Shown piece by piece: positions 11,651 through 21,449 of a stretch of DNA of 64,000 nucleotides. Source of the DNA: Ligula intestinalis (Eukaryota > Platyhelminthes > Cestoda > Diphyllobothriidea > Diphyllobothriidae); the NCBI GenBank assembly GCA_036362985.1, contig JAYGXS010000005.1, positions 46,775,397-46,839,396 on the forward strand. The letters run 5' to 3'. Position 1 is the first letter of the stretch, and every line of letters begins with the position of its first letter. Below the pieces are notes generated by a model. That model had not been told where the DNA came from and ran no database searches. It saw only the letters and a list, made by a program, of their open reading frames with translations. A program made the position numbers and the translations under genes.

Positions 11651-11800
11651 TCGTAGACGTCGCCTTGGACCCGGTACCGCGTGGAGGTTCGAACATAACC
11701 GGTGTGCAGCTGTTGTCAGGGCCCGAGAATGGGATCGTTAGCGATCGGTGAACGTTCACAAAAGAGTGCCAATATCTCCCGATCTAAACAGGCTAGACAC

Positions 11801-11950
11801 TGAGCTCGTGGCTCAGTTGTTAGGGCGTTAGACGTTGATCAAAAGGTTGCGAAGTCGAGCCTGGGGTGGTGCACCACTTAGGGTTGGGCATGACTGACTT
11901 TCTGACGAGGGCTGATAAGCCAGAAATGGCGATGCCAGTCTCCCTCGTCC
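11801..11950 (+). repeat. tRNA-derived SINE (head plus conserved body)
   Basis: The head has an A-box-like GTGGCTCAGTTGTTAGGGC and a B-box-like segment (GGTTGCGAAGTCGAGCC). The body reads CTGACGAGGGCTGATAAGCC then AGAAATGGCGATGCCAGTC. The same body recurs at 24270-24310 (+) and, reversed, at 53825-53890, which marks it as a dispersed SINE rather than a tRNA gene. Confidence 0.65.
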
Positions 11951-12099
11951 TTGCCGGTAATATTCTCTGTTGGAGAGTGTGTTCGCCCGTGTGCCCTCCC
12001 CTCCCCCTGAGTAGGTAATCGCCGTGTCCAAACTAAGCCTCAACAGCGCATATGGCTCGAGAAGGTCATTGCACTTGACTGGAGGCTCGTAAACCCTAA

Positions 12100-12370
12100 T
12101 GGACAACTCGTGGCTCACGTGACTGTCATTTCCCACGATAATTTCGGCCTCATCGAACTTGAGCGTGTGGTCAGGCTTCGTCAAATGAGCCGCGATTTGA
12201 GAACTCGCGTCAGTTCCCCGCGCTGCCGCCACATGCTCCGCTATTGGCGTCCAGAAGAACAGTCTTCAGTTTCCCCGAAGTAGTTTCTTTGCTCGCAACT
12301 CTACCAGCTCCGATTCACCACACAAGTTGTTTTTTGCCCTGGATGCGGCCATTTTTTCTCTCATTACCTG
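12100..12370 (-). mobile_element. Penelope-like element fragment (GIY-YIG end)
   Basis: The minus strand encodes PIAEHVAAARGTDASSQIAA followed by HLTKPDHTLKFDEAEIIV and SHEL. This is closely parallel to the tail of the PLE at 19.5-21.4 kb (MAEHAAAMRKKDANSQVAAH and the segment after it). Upstream, IRRQVMREK matches the start of that domain, with frames broken between. It is a 5'-truncated, dead copy. Confidence 0.72.
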
Positions 12371-12399
12371 ACGCCTGATAGCACGATGTGCCAAAAGCC

Positions 12400-12780
12400 G
12401 TGGCTTGGAGGTTTGCCAACTGACGGGATAATTTGGACTGCGCGGTCAGTCCAGTGTGTGTCTAGTTGTGTAAAGGGCTCTGTGAGGGCTGAGAGTCAGG
12501 CTAAATGGCTCCTTATTAATGTGGCCCTTATGGAGCTCCCAGGTGGAAGCCTACCTAGCGAGGCGTGCTGTTGGTACGCGTGTTGAGTGTTGGTCGCGTC
12601 AACCACCTGCACCCTCCTCCATCCCCGGTCTTCTTGACTTTTGTCTTGAAATCGGGTGAGAAGGTGGGGTAGATTCTCCGCGGCTCTGCTTTCACTAGGA
12701 TCCAGCGGAAGTCACCGCGTTTGCCTTCAGCCTGCTGAGGCCCGTGGTGGACATCGTCGAAATCGGCTTTCAAACTGTCG
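12400..12780 (+). repeat. Dispersed repeat family D, copy 1
   Basis: It contains GGGTAGATTCTCCGC, a GTCACCGCGTTTGCCTTCAGC-type block and GTGGTGGACATCGTCGAAATC. A second partial unit with the same order of blocks follows at 12785-13060, and related units occur at 36325-36500 and 47870-48135. Function is unknown; it looks like a non-coding SINE or satellite-like unit. Confidence 0.5.
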
Positions 12781-12784
12781 AGGT

Positions 12785-13060
12785 GGCTGACCAGCGGACT
12801 GAGTGTCAGGCTGCGATGGATCCTCCTTAATTTGGCCTATATGGCACGCTCCCATAGCCAGGTGTGGTGGCACGGATCGGGGTGGCTTCGAGCCCGATCC
12901 CGCCTTCGGTATTTTTGATTCCCTCCTGACACCGGACCCAGGTGGCTGAGGGAAGAGAGAGAGAGAGAGAGTGCGGTAGATTCTACGCAAGTCTTCTATC
13001 GCTTAAAACGATTTTATGTGCAAGTCACTGCGTCTGCCTTCAGCTCGCTGGAGCAAGTGG
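12785..13060 (+). repeat. Dispersed repeat family D, copy 2 with (GA)n
   Basis: It repeats GAGTGTCAGGCT..., GGTGTGGTGGCACGGATCGG and, after a (GA)n run at 12953-12971, TGCGGTAGATTCTACGCAAG and CAGCTCGCTGGAGCAAGTGG. The order matches 36325-36500. GGCTTCGAGCCCGATCC inside it is slightly B-box-like. Confidence 0.5.
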
Positions 13061-13079
13061 TGGATATGTAGCGGTTCTG

Positions 13080-13480
13080 CGGTCCACCTCCAAATGCGAA
13101 ACGCCACAGACGTGGTCTGGCGGTGACTATCTTGGTCGCCCAGTCGCTCGACCCAGCGCGATGCGGCGCGCAACCTTTGCCCTCTCGCGAATGGGGCGCA
13201 CACACGCACCCCAGACTGGTCGAGCCAATCAACATCCTGAAGCTGATTCAAACAATGCTCGCGCTGGGCCCTTGTAACTATGCCCGCACTTAGCACCCGG
13301 CTAGCTTCCTAGCTGGTCTTGCCCTCCGAAGTCAATCTTCTTCGTGCTTATTCTCCATTCTTCTCTATACAGAATAGACTACTCCTATAACTCTGGCCGG
13401 CACCGACTTCTCCTCTCCTAAGGAACCATGGTCTGAAGATCGCAGTTGCTAGGGTTTAACTCACTTAAACCCCTGCGATA
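13080..13480 (+). repeat. Hairpin-tail SINE-like repeat, full-length-like copy
   Basis: The 5' module (CAACCTTTGCCCTCTCGCG... CCCCAGACTGGTCGAGCCAA) matches the reverse of 33830-34020. The 3' module (ACAGAATAGACTACTCC, GAACCATGGTCTGAAGATCG) is shared with about twenty other copies. It ends in ATCGCAG-...-GGGTTT-...-CTGCGATA, a terminal hairpin. Confidence 0.75.
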
Positions 13481-13484
13481 GATA

Positions 13485-14185
13485 TCGTCAAAATCGACGC
13501 TCGAAGTGTCATCATCGCTGAAAACAGCTCATTAGTTAATGCAAAATGAATAAAGGCCCATCGCCCCACCCATAATCCGAGTCAAGCACCATCTTTTGAA
13601 GTGAACCGCCAGCGGTCCGTACTAGCCAGTCTCAGTGGCATGAAAAGGCTGCTGGCGACTTGTTTCGCGTCAAAATTCGGGGTCTGTGCGGTTTTATCGT
13701 TCGTCTCTTGCACTTGCAGCGGTTGGCGATGTTGTGCAGGTAACCATTTTTTCTGCACACGCCTCGAAGCTATTTTGAGATTGTAGGCCTAGGGCAATTC
13801 GTAGAGGCTGAGGCTTACGCATACGGGTTAATGTAGAACGCCTGGGCAAGGTTCCCAGGGAAAAATGGACGGGCAGGATTGTCAGACAAAGCATCATACA
13901 CGCACAGATGAACGGCATAGAAGAAAGTTTGGATGTACGTCAAAATTATACTAGCTGTCCCAGGAGCGTAGGATCCGTAATATGTTGCACATTAGAAGTC
14001 AAGGAAGGCGAACGAACGTGTTCGACTAATTCATCACCAGGCAAATACAGTAATATAAGGGGAGGGTAGAGTTAACAAAAGTTTAAGCAACCAGTAACCA
14101 GGAGGGAGAGAGGGGAAAATATAAAGAGATAAACGAGAAGGGGGGAGGAGGGACCAGACCTACAATTAGTTAATTTTGCCCACTC
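13485..14185. other. Unassigned DNA between SINE and PLE
   Basis: It has no recognisable coding sequence. A purine-rich stretch (AGGGAGAGAGGGGAAAATA and onward) lies at 14101-14157. It may include the 3' untranslated part of the PLE that follows on the minus strand. Confidence 0.4.
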
Positions 14186-14189
14186 GTCT

Positions 14190-15920
14190 CGTCACCGCTT
14201 CTTGGCGTCTGTACACCAGTTGTCACTACCTCATCCTCGTCTCGCGGCGTGGTAGGAGGTGTGCGGATGGATGTTGAATTGATATTCGGCCATGGGGGCC
14301 TTTGGGCCATCACAACCGTCTGCGCACAAACGATCGGGTTAGCGAGCCGTATGGCAACTTCCTCGGCCGTTGCAAGTATCCGCTGACGCAGGAACTTGGA
14401 ATGTTTCGCCGGCGATTTATTACATGACTTGGAACCCTTGATTTACGTCTACCCGGTGACCGCTGTCAACCAAGTGAGCCAAAATCGCGCCAGATATTGT
14501 GTTTACCTCGCCCCTGTTTAGCCAAGCGGGGTGGTGTTCTCGCATGCGTTTGGGTAGCTGTCTAGTATTTTAACCAATATAACCTGCTTCACGGGAACAT
14601 AGAAAGGTATAGATGCACATTAAGGAGGTCTGGAACGGGAGTCTATCCTCTCCTTCAAGGTGAAGAAGTGGAGTGCTCGAGAATACGAATCTTAACTTAG
14701 CTGCTGGATATGTGCGCGCGATTGCAGCGTTCAGGTGAATCTGTAGAAATTCGCTTGCTGGATCTCCTTGAAAGGGCCGTCAGTACTTTCGCTTTTTGTG
14801 GACATTTCTCCATAAATTTATTGATAAACTTCTCGGGAAAGCCATTTTCTTGCAGAGTGTTCTTTATGAGGGCGAGTTCGTTCTTCAGTGTCTCTGGAGA
14901 ACATATTCACCTAGCTAGGTCAGTGAGGCAGCGAAGCAGGGTTTTCTTCAACCTTAGTCGGTCAAACATATATAAATTTGTGTATTGCTCTGTCCACGTC
15001 TTCTTGGGAAATACACTGTTTCTCATTGCTCCATCGGCCTTTCTACTAAGAAGGAATTCCAGAAGGGGGAGGCATTGTCTGTCTTCGATTTGTAAAGTGA
15101 TGGTTAATGCTGAGTACATCCGATTCACTTTGTCTAGGAAAGTGTCTAACTTAAGTCTTCCATCTCCTATTACAAAAATATCGTCCACATATCGCGCATA
15201 GGAAGGAAGGTCATCTATAATAGGGGAGACTTGTTCTCAAGTTTGCCCATGAAGACATCAGCTAAAAGACGTCCAAAAGTTGATCCCATCGCCACGCCAT
15301 CGATTTGACGGTAAAATTAGCCGTGAAAGCTGATTTGCACATTTAACGTGCGGTGGAAGAGCACTTCCTTTAGGTCTCTGACCGGTATGCCGATTGGAAA
15401 GTCCTGTTTAACAATCTCTTCACATAGAACTTCTATGGTTCCTGTGAGGGGGATGTTAGTGAAAGGAGACTCGACCTCTAGGGATAACATCGCTTTCCCA
15501 TTGAGATTTGTGTATCTCATGGACTCAACAAATTCAAAAGCGTCCTATAGGCTGTGTGGCGCGATTTGCTGCCGAATTGGTTTCAGCTTTTCTACCAGCC
15601 ACCTTGCACGATATGGTTGATTGCACATTGCACGCAGTACTTTGAGCAGGTAATTATCGAGCCTCAAGTTAGTTAAATTATGTACGTACCGCTCCGGTGA
15701 GTGTGGTAAAGTTGACTGAGCATTCGCCGGATTGACACTATGGAGGAGTTCTGTCCTTTTCGCCTCCATACGCCTTTTATTAAGGGTCGGAACGTATCTG
15801 CTGAAGTGCCTTCGTTCTTCTCGTTTAATTCATCCAGAAATGCAATGCGTTGGTGTAGATTTCGACTTAGCTCATTGGTCTTCACTGCAACACCTTCCAA
15901 TCGGTTCTCTGCATCCACAT
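14190..15920 (-). mobile_element. Penelope-like element, second lineage, decayed
   Basis: Minus strand, 5' to 3': an N-terminal region (YVHNLTNLRLDNYLLKVL), LSLEVESPFTNIPL, FYRQIDGVAMGSTFGRLLAD with an intervening frameshift, SYARYVDDIFVIGDG (catalytic Asp pair, near 15178-15200), then a C-terminal GIY-YIG nuclease. That nuclease reads IYTFLCSREAGYIG (a stop follows) and TRQLPKRMREHHPAWLNRGE. RT plus GIY-YIG defines PLEs. The segment with the first RT motifs (K.HK...RPIVS) is missing at about 15545, a likely internal deletion. Sequence motifs differ from the PLE at 19.5 kb, so this is another lineage. Confidence 0.75.
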
Positions 15921-16004
15921 TATTTGCATCCTCTAGATGCCGTGTTCAATCTAAAGTGCCTCACATCAAAGAGACTGTTCGACCATCAGTTGTGTTGGGC
16001 AACA

Positions 16005-16435
16005 TAAATGGTTCCTACTGGTATTGTAGTGGTCACTGCCAGCCCAACGCCTGGTCTCTCTGTTGTGACCTTAATCTGTCTAGACCTCAAGGTCGTGGCG
16101 GACGCCAGACTTACTAGCACGCGAGACACGGACCGCCCACGTCGATTTCCACACACACGCAGTCCAACTTACCTTCAAGGTCGACCCAGCCAATGAACAC
16201 TCTATCTCCCTGTCTATTGGCCTGGCTGCTGTCAAACCAGCACTTTGACCTAACTGGCTCTCCCGGCTGGTTGTATGCTCTCTAAGTCAAATCTCTTTCC
16301 ATCTATTCCTCGTTCCTCTGTGTACACAATATACTGTTCCTACTACTCTGGCCTCTACCGACTCCTTCTCTACTAAGTAACCATGGTCTGAAGCTCACAG
16401 TCGCTAGGGTTTAACTCACTTAACCCCCTGCGATA
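16005..16435 (+). repeat. Hairpin-tail SINE-like repeat, copy with long 5' module
   Basis: The 5' module (AAGGTCGTGGCGGACGCCAG, ACGGACCGCCCACGTCGATT) is shared with the minus-strand copy at 23822-24115. The 3' module and the terminal CTGCGATA hairpin match the other copies. A 62-codon open frame here has a lookalike at 24109-23909 only because both lie in this repeat. Confidence 0.75.
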
Positions 16436-17390
16436 GTACTGTTAATACGCTATGAAGCAGTACTCCGCCAGGGTCTCTATCACTGATGCGTGAAATTTAC
16501 GAATGGATTGAGGCCCTAATCAGTCACTGGGACCCGCCTCGATTCTAATCGCTTTTGCTGTGGTCTTATTGGGAGCTAGTTGCCGTATCAACACTAGAAG
16601 GATCCCCAAATAACAAGTCTGGAAAGACTGATTGCACTCGAACAAATTTACTGATCAAAAAAACTGTACAATGGCGCCGCGTATGATAGCCAGCCGTGCA
16701 GGTGCAAAAGTGTAGATGTGACAAGTTTAGGCTGTGCAATGAGTAATCAATCGGCTGTCGCCAATCAAACGAGGCAGGATTATCGATTCCTACAAGCGTA
16801 AATGCGGTGAGTTGACATCAAGCGAGCAAAAGGGCAATAATGGGCAGCGAGCGAAGCTCAGCGCACGAAAGCCGGCGCAGTTGCTCTGGGCGACAGATTC
16901 CTACAGTCTTGTCGCTGAAAGTAGGTTTTTGAATTGAGAGCACGACTTCCTCGTCACAAACTGCATATTGGCTCACCACTACTCTCAATTATGCTATGGT
17001 ACTCCTCGCGAAGGTAGGAAAATTGTCTATGGTGAGTGTGGAGAATGGCCGAAGGTTCACCAAGTAGGGTAGGTGGAAATTGTCTTCCAGGAAGCCTCGC
17101 TACTATGCGATGCCCTCAAACAATAGGAAAAGGACAGCTGAAATGGTGCTTGAATGCAGCCTCCGTCGTTCCTCTGAAGGACTCTGCACCATTACCTACT
17201 TTACGGTGTTCGGCCAACGGAAGTGGCCCAGAAGTGGTTAGCTGAACATTTTGGAGTGCGTATTGGGCTCCCGGTATCCTTTCTTCCTCGGTGGACAATA
17301 GTGGACATCGATTAATTTTGCTCACTCTGATTGGCAGCGGTGCAGATCCCGTCCATTTCTTGCGTAGTCACCGAGGTAAGACCATCGCAG
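16436..17390. other. Unassigned DNA
   Basis: No gene, RNA or element recognised. The open frames here are short and without family resemblance. Confidence 0.4.
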
Positions 17391-17391
17391 A

Positions 17392-17520
17392 GGGTTAATT
17401 TTAAACCCTTGCCGCGTTTCCGTGTGGGAAAGGAAGAGTTGGGAGGAATAGTATATTCTGTACAGAAGGAATGGAGAATATATAGAAGGAAGTTGACCAT
17501 CGGGGGAGCATGCGTCTATA
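17392..17520 (-). repeat. Hairpin-tail SINE-like repeat, 3' fragment
   Basis: It begins with ATCGCAGAGGGTT (reverse of the terminal hairpin) and runs through TATTCTGTACAGAAGGAATG, the reverse of the shared 3' module. It lies immediately beside another minus copy, giving a head-to-tail pair. Confidence 0.65.
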
Positions 17521-17521
17521 G

Positions 17522-18010
17522 GAGCTAAGGCTAAGACGGTTAACACTAACAGATATAATAATCCAGGCCCAGTTCCTTAGGAGATGGGAGAAGTCTTGGG
17601 AAGGCAGAGTAGAAGGAAGAATGTATTGTGTACACACCAGGTCTGCACCCGAGAGGGGCAGCATCCGAAGTGTGTGAGTTTGGCAGTCGTTGCAGTGGGG
17701 TCCTGTTTGAGTCAGTCACAGGGAGATGATTAGCCAGACCGGGTTGGGGTTGACAGGCACTACTGCTTTCGCACTTGCCAGCAGCCGCGAGAGATTGAGC
17801 GGAGGGTACAGTTTGCAGCACCTGTGATTGGCTGTCCCGGAGGTGGGCCAAGAGCTGCAATCACGTGACATCGTGCGTGTCGTGGCACCGAAGGTGGAAG
17901 GGGCTGCAGGACTACTACAAGAACACACCGGAGTAACTGGAAATGGGCGAGGGTAAAGGATCCAACACCTTCGTTTACGCACACCCTACATGTGCTGCAC
18001 CTCTGCTGTC
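17522..18010 (-). repeat. Hairpin-tail SINE-like repeat, long copy
   Basis: Reverse-complement matches to the 32020-32499 copy run in order: TTCCTTAGGAGATGGGAGAA, GACAGTC/GCAGTCGTTGCAGTG, GATTAGCCAGACCGG, and CCTGTGATTGGCTGTCCC. The tail-hairpin end is at 17522-17560, partly degraded. Confidence 0.65.
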
Positions 18011-19068
18011 AAGAAGTAAACTCTTCGCGGACCACGCCTCTCTGCTGGCAGGAATTTGTTCGATTGTGGCTGTGATGCAACACTGCCACACAGCTTGTGG
18101 ACCCAAAACGTCAACCGAGGCCAGTTGGCAGCAAGGCCTGCATTGGTGAGGTTTGGGCGGCCTGACAATCAGTTTTTCGTTATGGATTGCTTGTTGCCGT
18201 AGGAACGTTTGTGTGGGTTCGGGGCCCGTAGGTTGATGATCAAAAGAGCGCAGTGTCCTGCTACATTCTGCAGTCAGGAAGGGTCCGTGAACAGCGTTGA
18301 CTTTGAATATTCTCAAACGCGGCTGAGACGAAGTTGAATCCTGTGGATCAATTAGTGAAGTACTAGGGCCGAAAGAAGGGACTTATTTCGGTTTTAAAAT
18401 TTTTTCCAATTTCTGAATAATCTTGGGCCCGATCTGCCATCGCATTAACGTTAAAAGTTGTTCAGTCTACACGCCGTATTATTTCCGTGTAAGCAATGGC
18501 CTCTATTTCTCTGTGCGCAAGCAAGAAGATGACATGCATAAAGTTCAGAAAAGTATGCAGTGGATGTGGTCTATGTTGTCCACTTCATGCGCGTCACTAA
18601 AACCCGAAAAAATACGGCACGATTTGAATGGATATTTTGTTGTCCTAACAAAAATTCATCAATGGAAACTTTAAAACTGGAAAAATTGCATTTATTTGAG
18701 TATCAAATGGAAAAAGGCAGAAGTTGACAACAACTTAGTACAGAAGCGACATTTTTTGCTCGGAGTTTCTATAAAGTATGTATAAAGTGATCAAGATATC
18801 GAACAAAATAAGAAATCACTTTTGCCGAGTACAGTTTTCGCAGGTGGTGCGAAAGAAGTTCATTCAAAATCCGGCTACCGATTATCGATATTACAACCTA
18901 AATAAAGCAATCTTTCCTACTAGAAAACGCATTCGGGCATTTCAGTTAACATTTCACGCAAACTGCCATTGACTGCATCTAGGAGGGAAAGAGGAGAGGG
19001 AGCGAAAGAAGGGTAGGCCGTCCTTGGAACCAACATATCCCTTTTAAGGCATCCAAACAACAGCTTGA
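18011..19068. other. Unassigned DNA, AT-rich toward the right
   Basis: No recognisable gene. The segment at 18360-18960 is AT-rich with short open frames lacking family resemblance. Confidence 0.4.
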
Positions 19069-19495
19069 TTCAGAAGACGAAGATGCGATCACTGAAACAA
19101 GAGTTTTATTTGCCTGACGTTTCGGATTCCGTCGGGAATCCTTAGTCATAGGTAATCGCAAACAGGTCTGAGACATGCGCAGATAAGGGGTGATACATGC
19201 ACAGATTGCACGGTATTTATAGTTCACAGCGGTCACCCGCATGCGTACTAAAATTGTCAGTTCTTGTAGTCACCGCTTGAGGTCTTAATTGGTGCGGTGA
19301 TTGCTCATTAATTGCCACAGCGTTCTTGTCCGCGTCGGATGCGGGTTTGGTAATTGCGCGACAATTATGCCCGCTGTCGTCGGAGTTGTTGTTGCACCCA
19401 GTCCTTCCCACGTGACTAATTCTCTTGCTTAGGAAATGTCTCAGTACACCGTAGGGGAACGCCAAATCGTTGCGCTTGTTGATGGACTGGGGGCC
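19069..19495 (-). repeat. Inverted PLE terminal copy, left arm (427 bp)
   Basis: This is the reverse complement of 21023-21449, with about eight differences counted by eye (about 98% identity). It carries the end of the PLE coding frame (GPQSINKRNDLAFPYGVLR and beyond), the 3' untranslated region, a hammerhead-like hairpin and AATAAA. Penelope elements are known for such complex, partly inverted terminal copies. Confidence 0.88.
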
Positions 19496-20107
19496 CGGCG
19501 GACAAGGGGCGGTCAACTGTCGTATTGGACAGGAGAGACTACATTCACAAAGCTCAAACTTTGTTGGACGATCGTCAGTCCTACGTCCCGTGCAAATCCA
19601 ACCCCATGAAAACGCTGACATGCGAAATCAACGCAACCCTGTTGCAATAAGGAACTCAGGTGCAATATCACTAATCGACTGACGCATGGCGAGAGCGCAA
19701 GAAACGGCCCTGGCCCGCTTCTATGGTCTCCCCAAGGTGCACAAAGAGGGCGCACCCCTCCGGCCAATCGTATCTCTGAAAGGAACTCCAACCTACGGAC
19801 TGGCGAAGTGGCTGTTCCGACGGCTCAAATTCTTGACCGCTGATTCAGACACAACAGTCAGGTCGTCAACACAATTCTTGGAGAAACTTAAAGGGTAAGC
19901 CTCCAGCCAAATGATATCATGGTTTCCTTTGATGTCACGTCCCTTTTTACTTCTATTCCACAGGACCTGGCCGTCGAGACTATCCAACTACTCCTACGAG
20001 AGAAATACGACGAAACGGATAATCGCCTCAGGCATGCTCAAATCCTCCAGCCCCTAAATTTCTGCCTGAAGACGTACTTTACCTTCAACGGAACTATCTA
20101 CGAGTAG

Positions 20108-21301
20108 GTGAAGGGCACGCATATGGGTTCGCCCATTTCCGGGCTCATAGCAGAGGCAGGCTTGCAACGGCTGGAGTCGCTGGTTTTCCGACACCACATG
20201 CCGAAACTCTGGGCTCGGTATGTGGACGACACCTTCGTCGTTATTGAGCGGGATCAGGTGCTGACATTCAAGGAACGTCTAAACGCCGTCTTCCCGGACA
20301 TTCAGTTTACGATTGAGGAAGAAGAAAACAACCAACTGGCCTTCCTGGATGTCCTCGTTTGCCGCAAAGACGATGGTGGCCTGAAGACTAAAGTGTTCAG
20401 GGAAGCAACCAATAATATGCAAGTCCTGAACTACAACAGCAACCACCCAATCGGTCACAAACGCAGCTGCGTTAGAGCGCTATTCCGGCGCGTCGAGACG
20501 CATTGCAGCGAAGCGGAAGACAAAATTGCTGAATTGCAATATGTTCGACGGGTACTAAGAGCGAATGGTTACCCGCACAATTTTGTCAACCAGTGCATAC
20601 GCAAACGAGAGAAGAAGCCAAGTCCAGCTGGCCCAAACGTTTGGCGAGCTCTTCCGTACGTGAAGAATGTATCGGAAGCAGTCAGCCGTCTACTCACCCC
20701 ACTTGGAGTTGCACACAGGCCGGAAGCAACCATCAGGCGCCGGGTCATGAGGCCGAAAGACCCACTGCCACGGCAGGAAACGGCTGGAGTCGTTTACCGA
20801 ATCTGGTGTAGTTGTGGACAAAGCAACTTCGTTGGAGAAACTGGGAGATTACTCCGGACGCGAATGGCCGAGCATGCAGCGGCAATGAGGAAGAAAGACG
20901 CCAACTCCCAGGTTGCAGCTCACTCAACGGGCCCCGACCATATTTTCAAGTTTGCCGAGGCCGAAATCCTCGCAAGAGGGGACAACCGCGTGAGCCGCGA
21001 GCTGCTCAAGTCATGGTTTTCAGGCCCCCAGTCCATCAACAAGCGCAACGATTTGGCGTTCCCCTACGGTGTACTGAGACATTTCCTAAGCAAGAGAATC
21101 AGTCACGTGGGAAGGACTGGGTGCAACAACAACTCCGACGACAGCGGGCATAATTGTCGCGCAATTACCAAACCAGCATCCGACGCGGACGAGAACGCTG
21201 TGGCGATTAATGAGCAATCACCGCACCAATTAAGACCTCAAGCGGTGACTACAAGAACTGACAATTATAGTACGCATGCGGGTGACCGCTGTGAACTATA
21301 A
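20108..21301 (+). pseudogene. PLE RT palm/thumb and GIY-YIG nuclease, open over 397 codons
   Basis: Open from just after the TAG at 20105-20107 to the TGA/TAA region at 21299-21301. It holds GTHMGSPISG, YVDDTFVV, ENNQLAFLDVLV and HPIGHKRS (PLE RT motifs 4-7), then the GIY-YIG domain VVYRI/FVGETGRLLRTRMAEHA with conserved Arg and Glu candidates. The TAG replaces an expected Gln in YE-Q-IKGT/VKGT, which is a single C-to-T change. There is no natural start here; it is the second half of the PLE protein. Confidence 0.85.
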
Positions 21302-21366
21302 ATACTATGCAATCTGTGCATGTATCACCCCTTATCTGCGCATGTCTCAGACCTGTTTGCGATAAC

Positions 21367-21410
21367 CTATGACTAAGGATTCCCGACGGAATCCGAAACG
21401 TCAGGCAAAT
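21367..21410 (+). ncRNA. Hammerhead-like hairpin in PLE terminal region
   Basis: TATGACTAA is followed by a perfect 7-bp stem (GGATTCC-CGAC-GGAATCC) and then GAAACGTC and, 9 bases on, AATAAA. The order matches the hammerhead ribozymes reported in PLE terminal repeats (CTGANGA, stem II, GAAAC, GTC). The CTGANGA box is degenerate here, so activity is doubtful. A reversed copy is at 19111-19151. Confidence 0.5.
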
Positions 21411-21449
21411 AAAACTCTTGTTTCAGTGATCGCATCTTCGTCTTCTGAA

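Larger units (their letters stand above)
6962..11700 (-). mobile_element. Non-LTR retrotransposon (APE + RT + RNase H, I/R1-like), decayed
   Basis: Read on the minus strand, the domains come in the order 2A-like motif (11497-11474), cysteine-rich/PHD-like fingers, APE-type endonuclease, RT, RNase H and a C-terminal CCHC-like knuckle. The element ends in a simple (CAA)n-type tail (GTTGTTGTTGTTGC on the plus strand near 6962-6976). APE plus RT plus RNase H places it in the I/R1-like group of LINEs, which copy themselves by target-primed reverse transcription. The frame is broken by at least five frameshifts and stops, so this copy cannot make its polyprotein. The exact 5' end is not visible; a tRNA-derived SINE begins at about 11801. 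Confidence 0.85.
19496..21449 (+). mobile_element. Penelope-like retroelement (RT + GIY-YIG), nearly whole but broken
   Basis: The coding order is: N-terminal TVVLDRRDYIHKAQTLLDDR (in-frame TAA at 19648), ARFYGLPKVHKEGAPLRPIV (frameshift near 19896), FDVTSLFTSIPQD (TAG at 20105), GTHMGSPISGLIAE, WARYVDDTFVV with the catalytic Asp pair (20217-20249), and a C-terminal GIY-YIG nuclease (GVVYRIWCSCGQSNFVGETG). The 3' untranslated region ends with a hairpin, CGAAACGTC and AATAAA. PLEs use the nuclease to cut the target and the RT to prime on it. The left end joins the inverted arm directly. Confidence 0.88.

Noticed and set aside
12953..12971. (GA)n run as a regulatory GAGA element
   Set aside because: It lies within a dispersed repeat and is ordinary microsatellite sequence; no nearby promoter.
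16008..16196. Two similar 60-66 codon frames (16008-16196 + and 24109-23909 -) that look like a conserved small protein family
   Set aside because: Both lie in the 5' module of the same SINE-like repeat, so the similarity is at DNA level. There is no start context or other coding signal.
19217..19621. A 134-codon minus frame with strong similarity to a plus-strand protein
   Set aside because: It is the inverted terminal copy of the PLE joined by chance to reversed coding DNA, not a separate gene.
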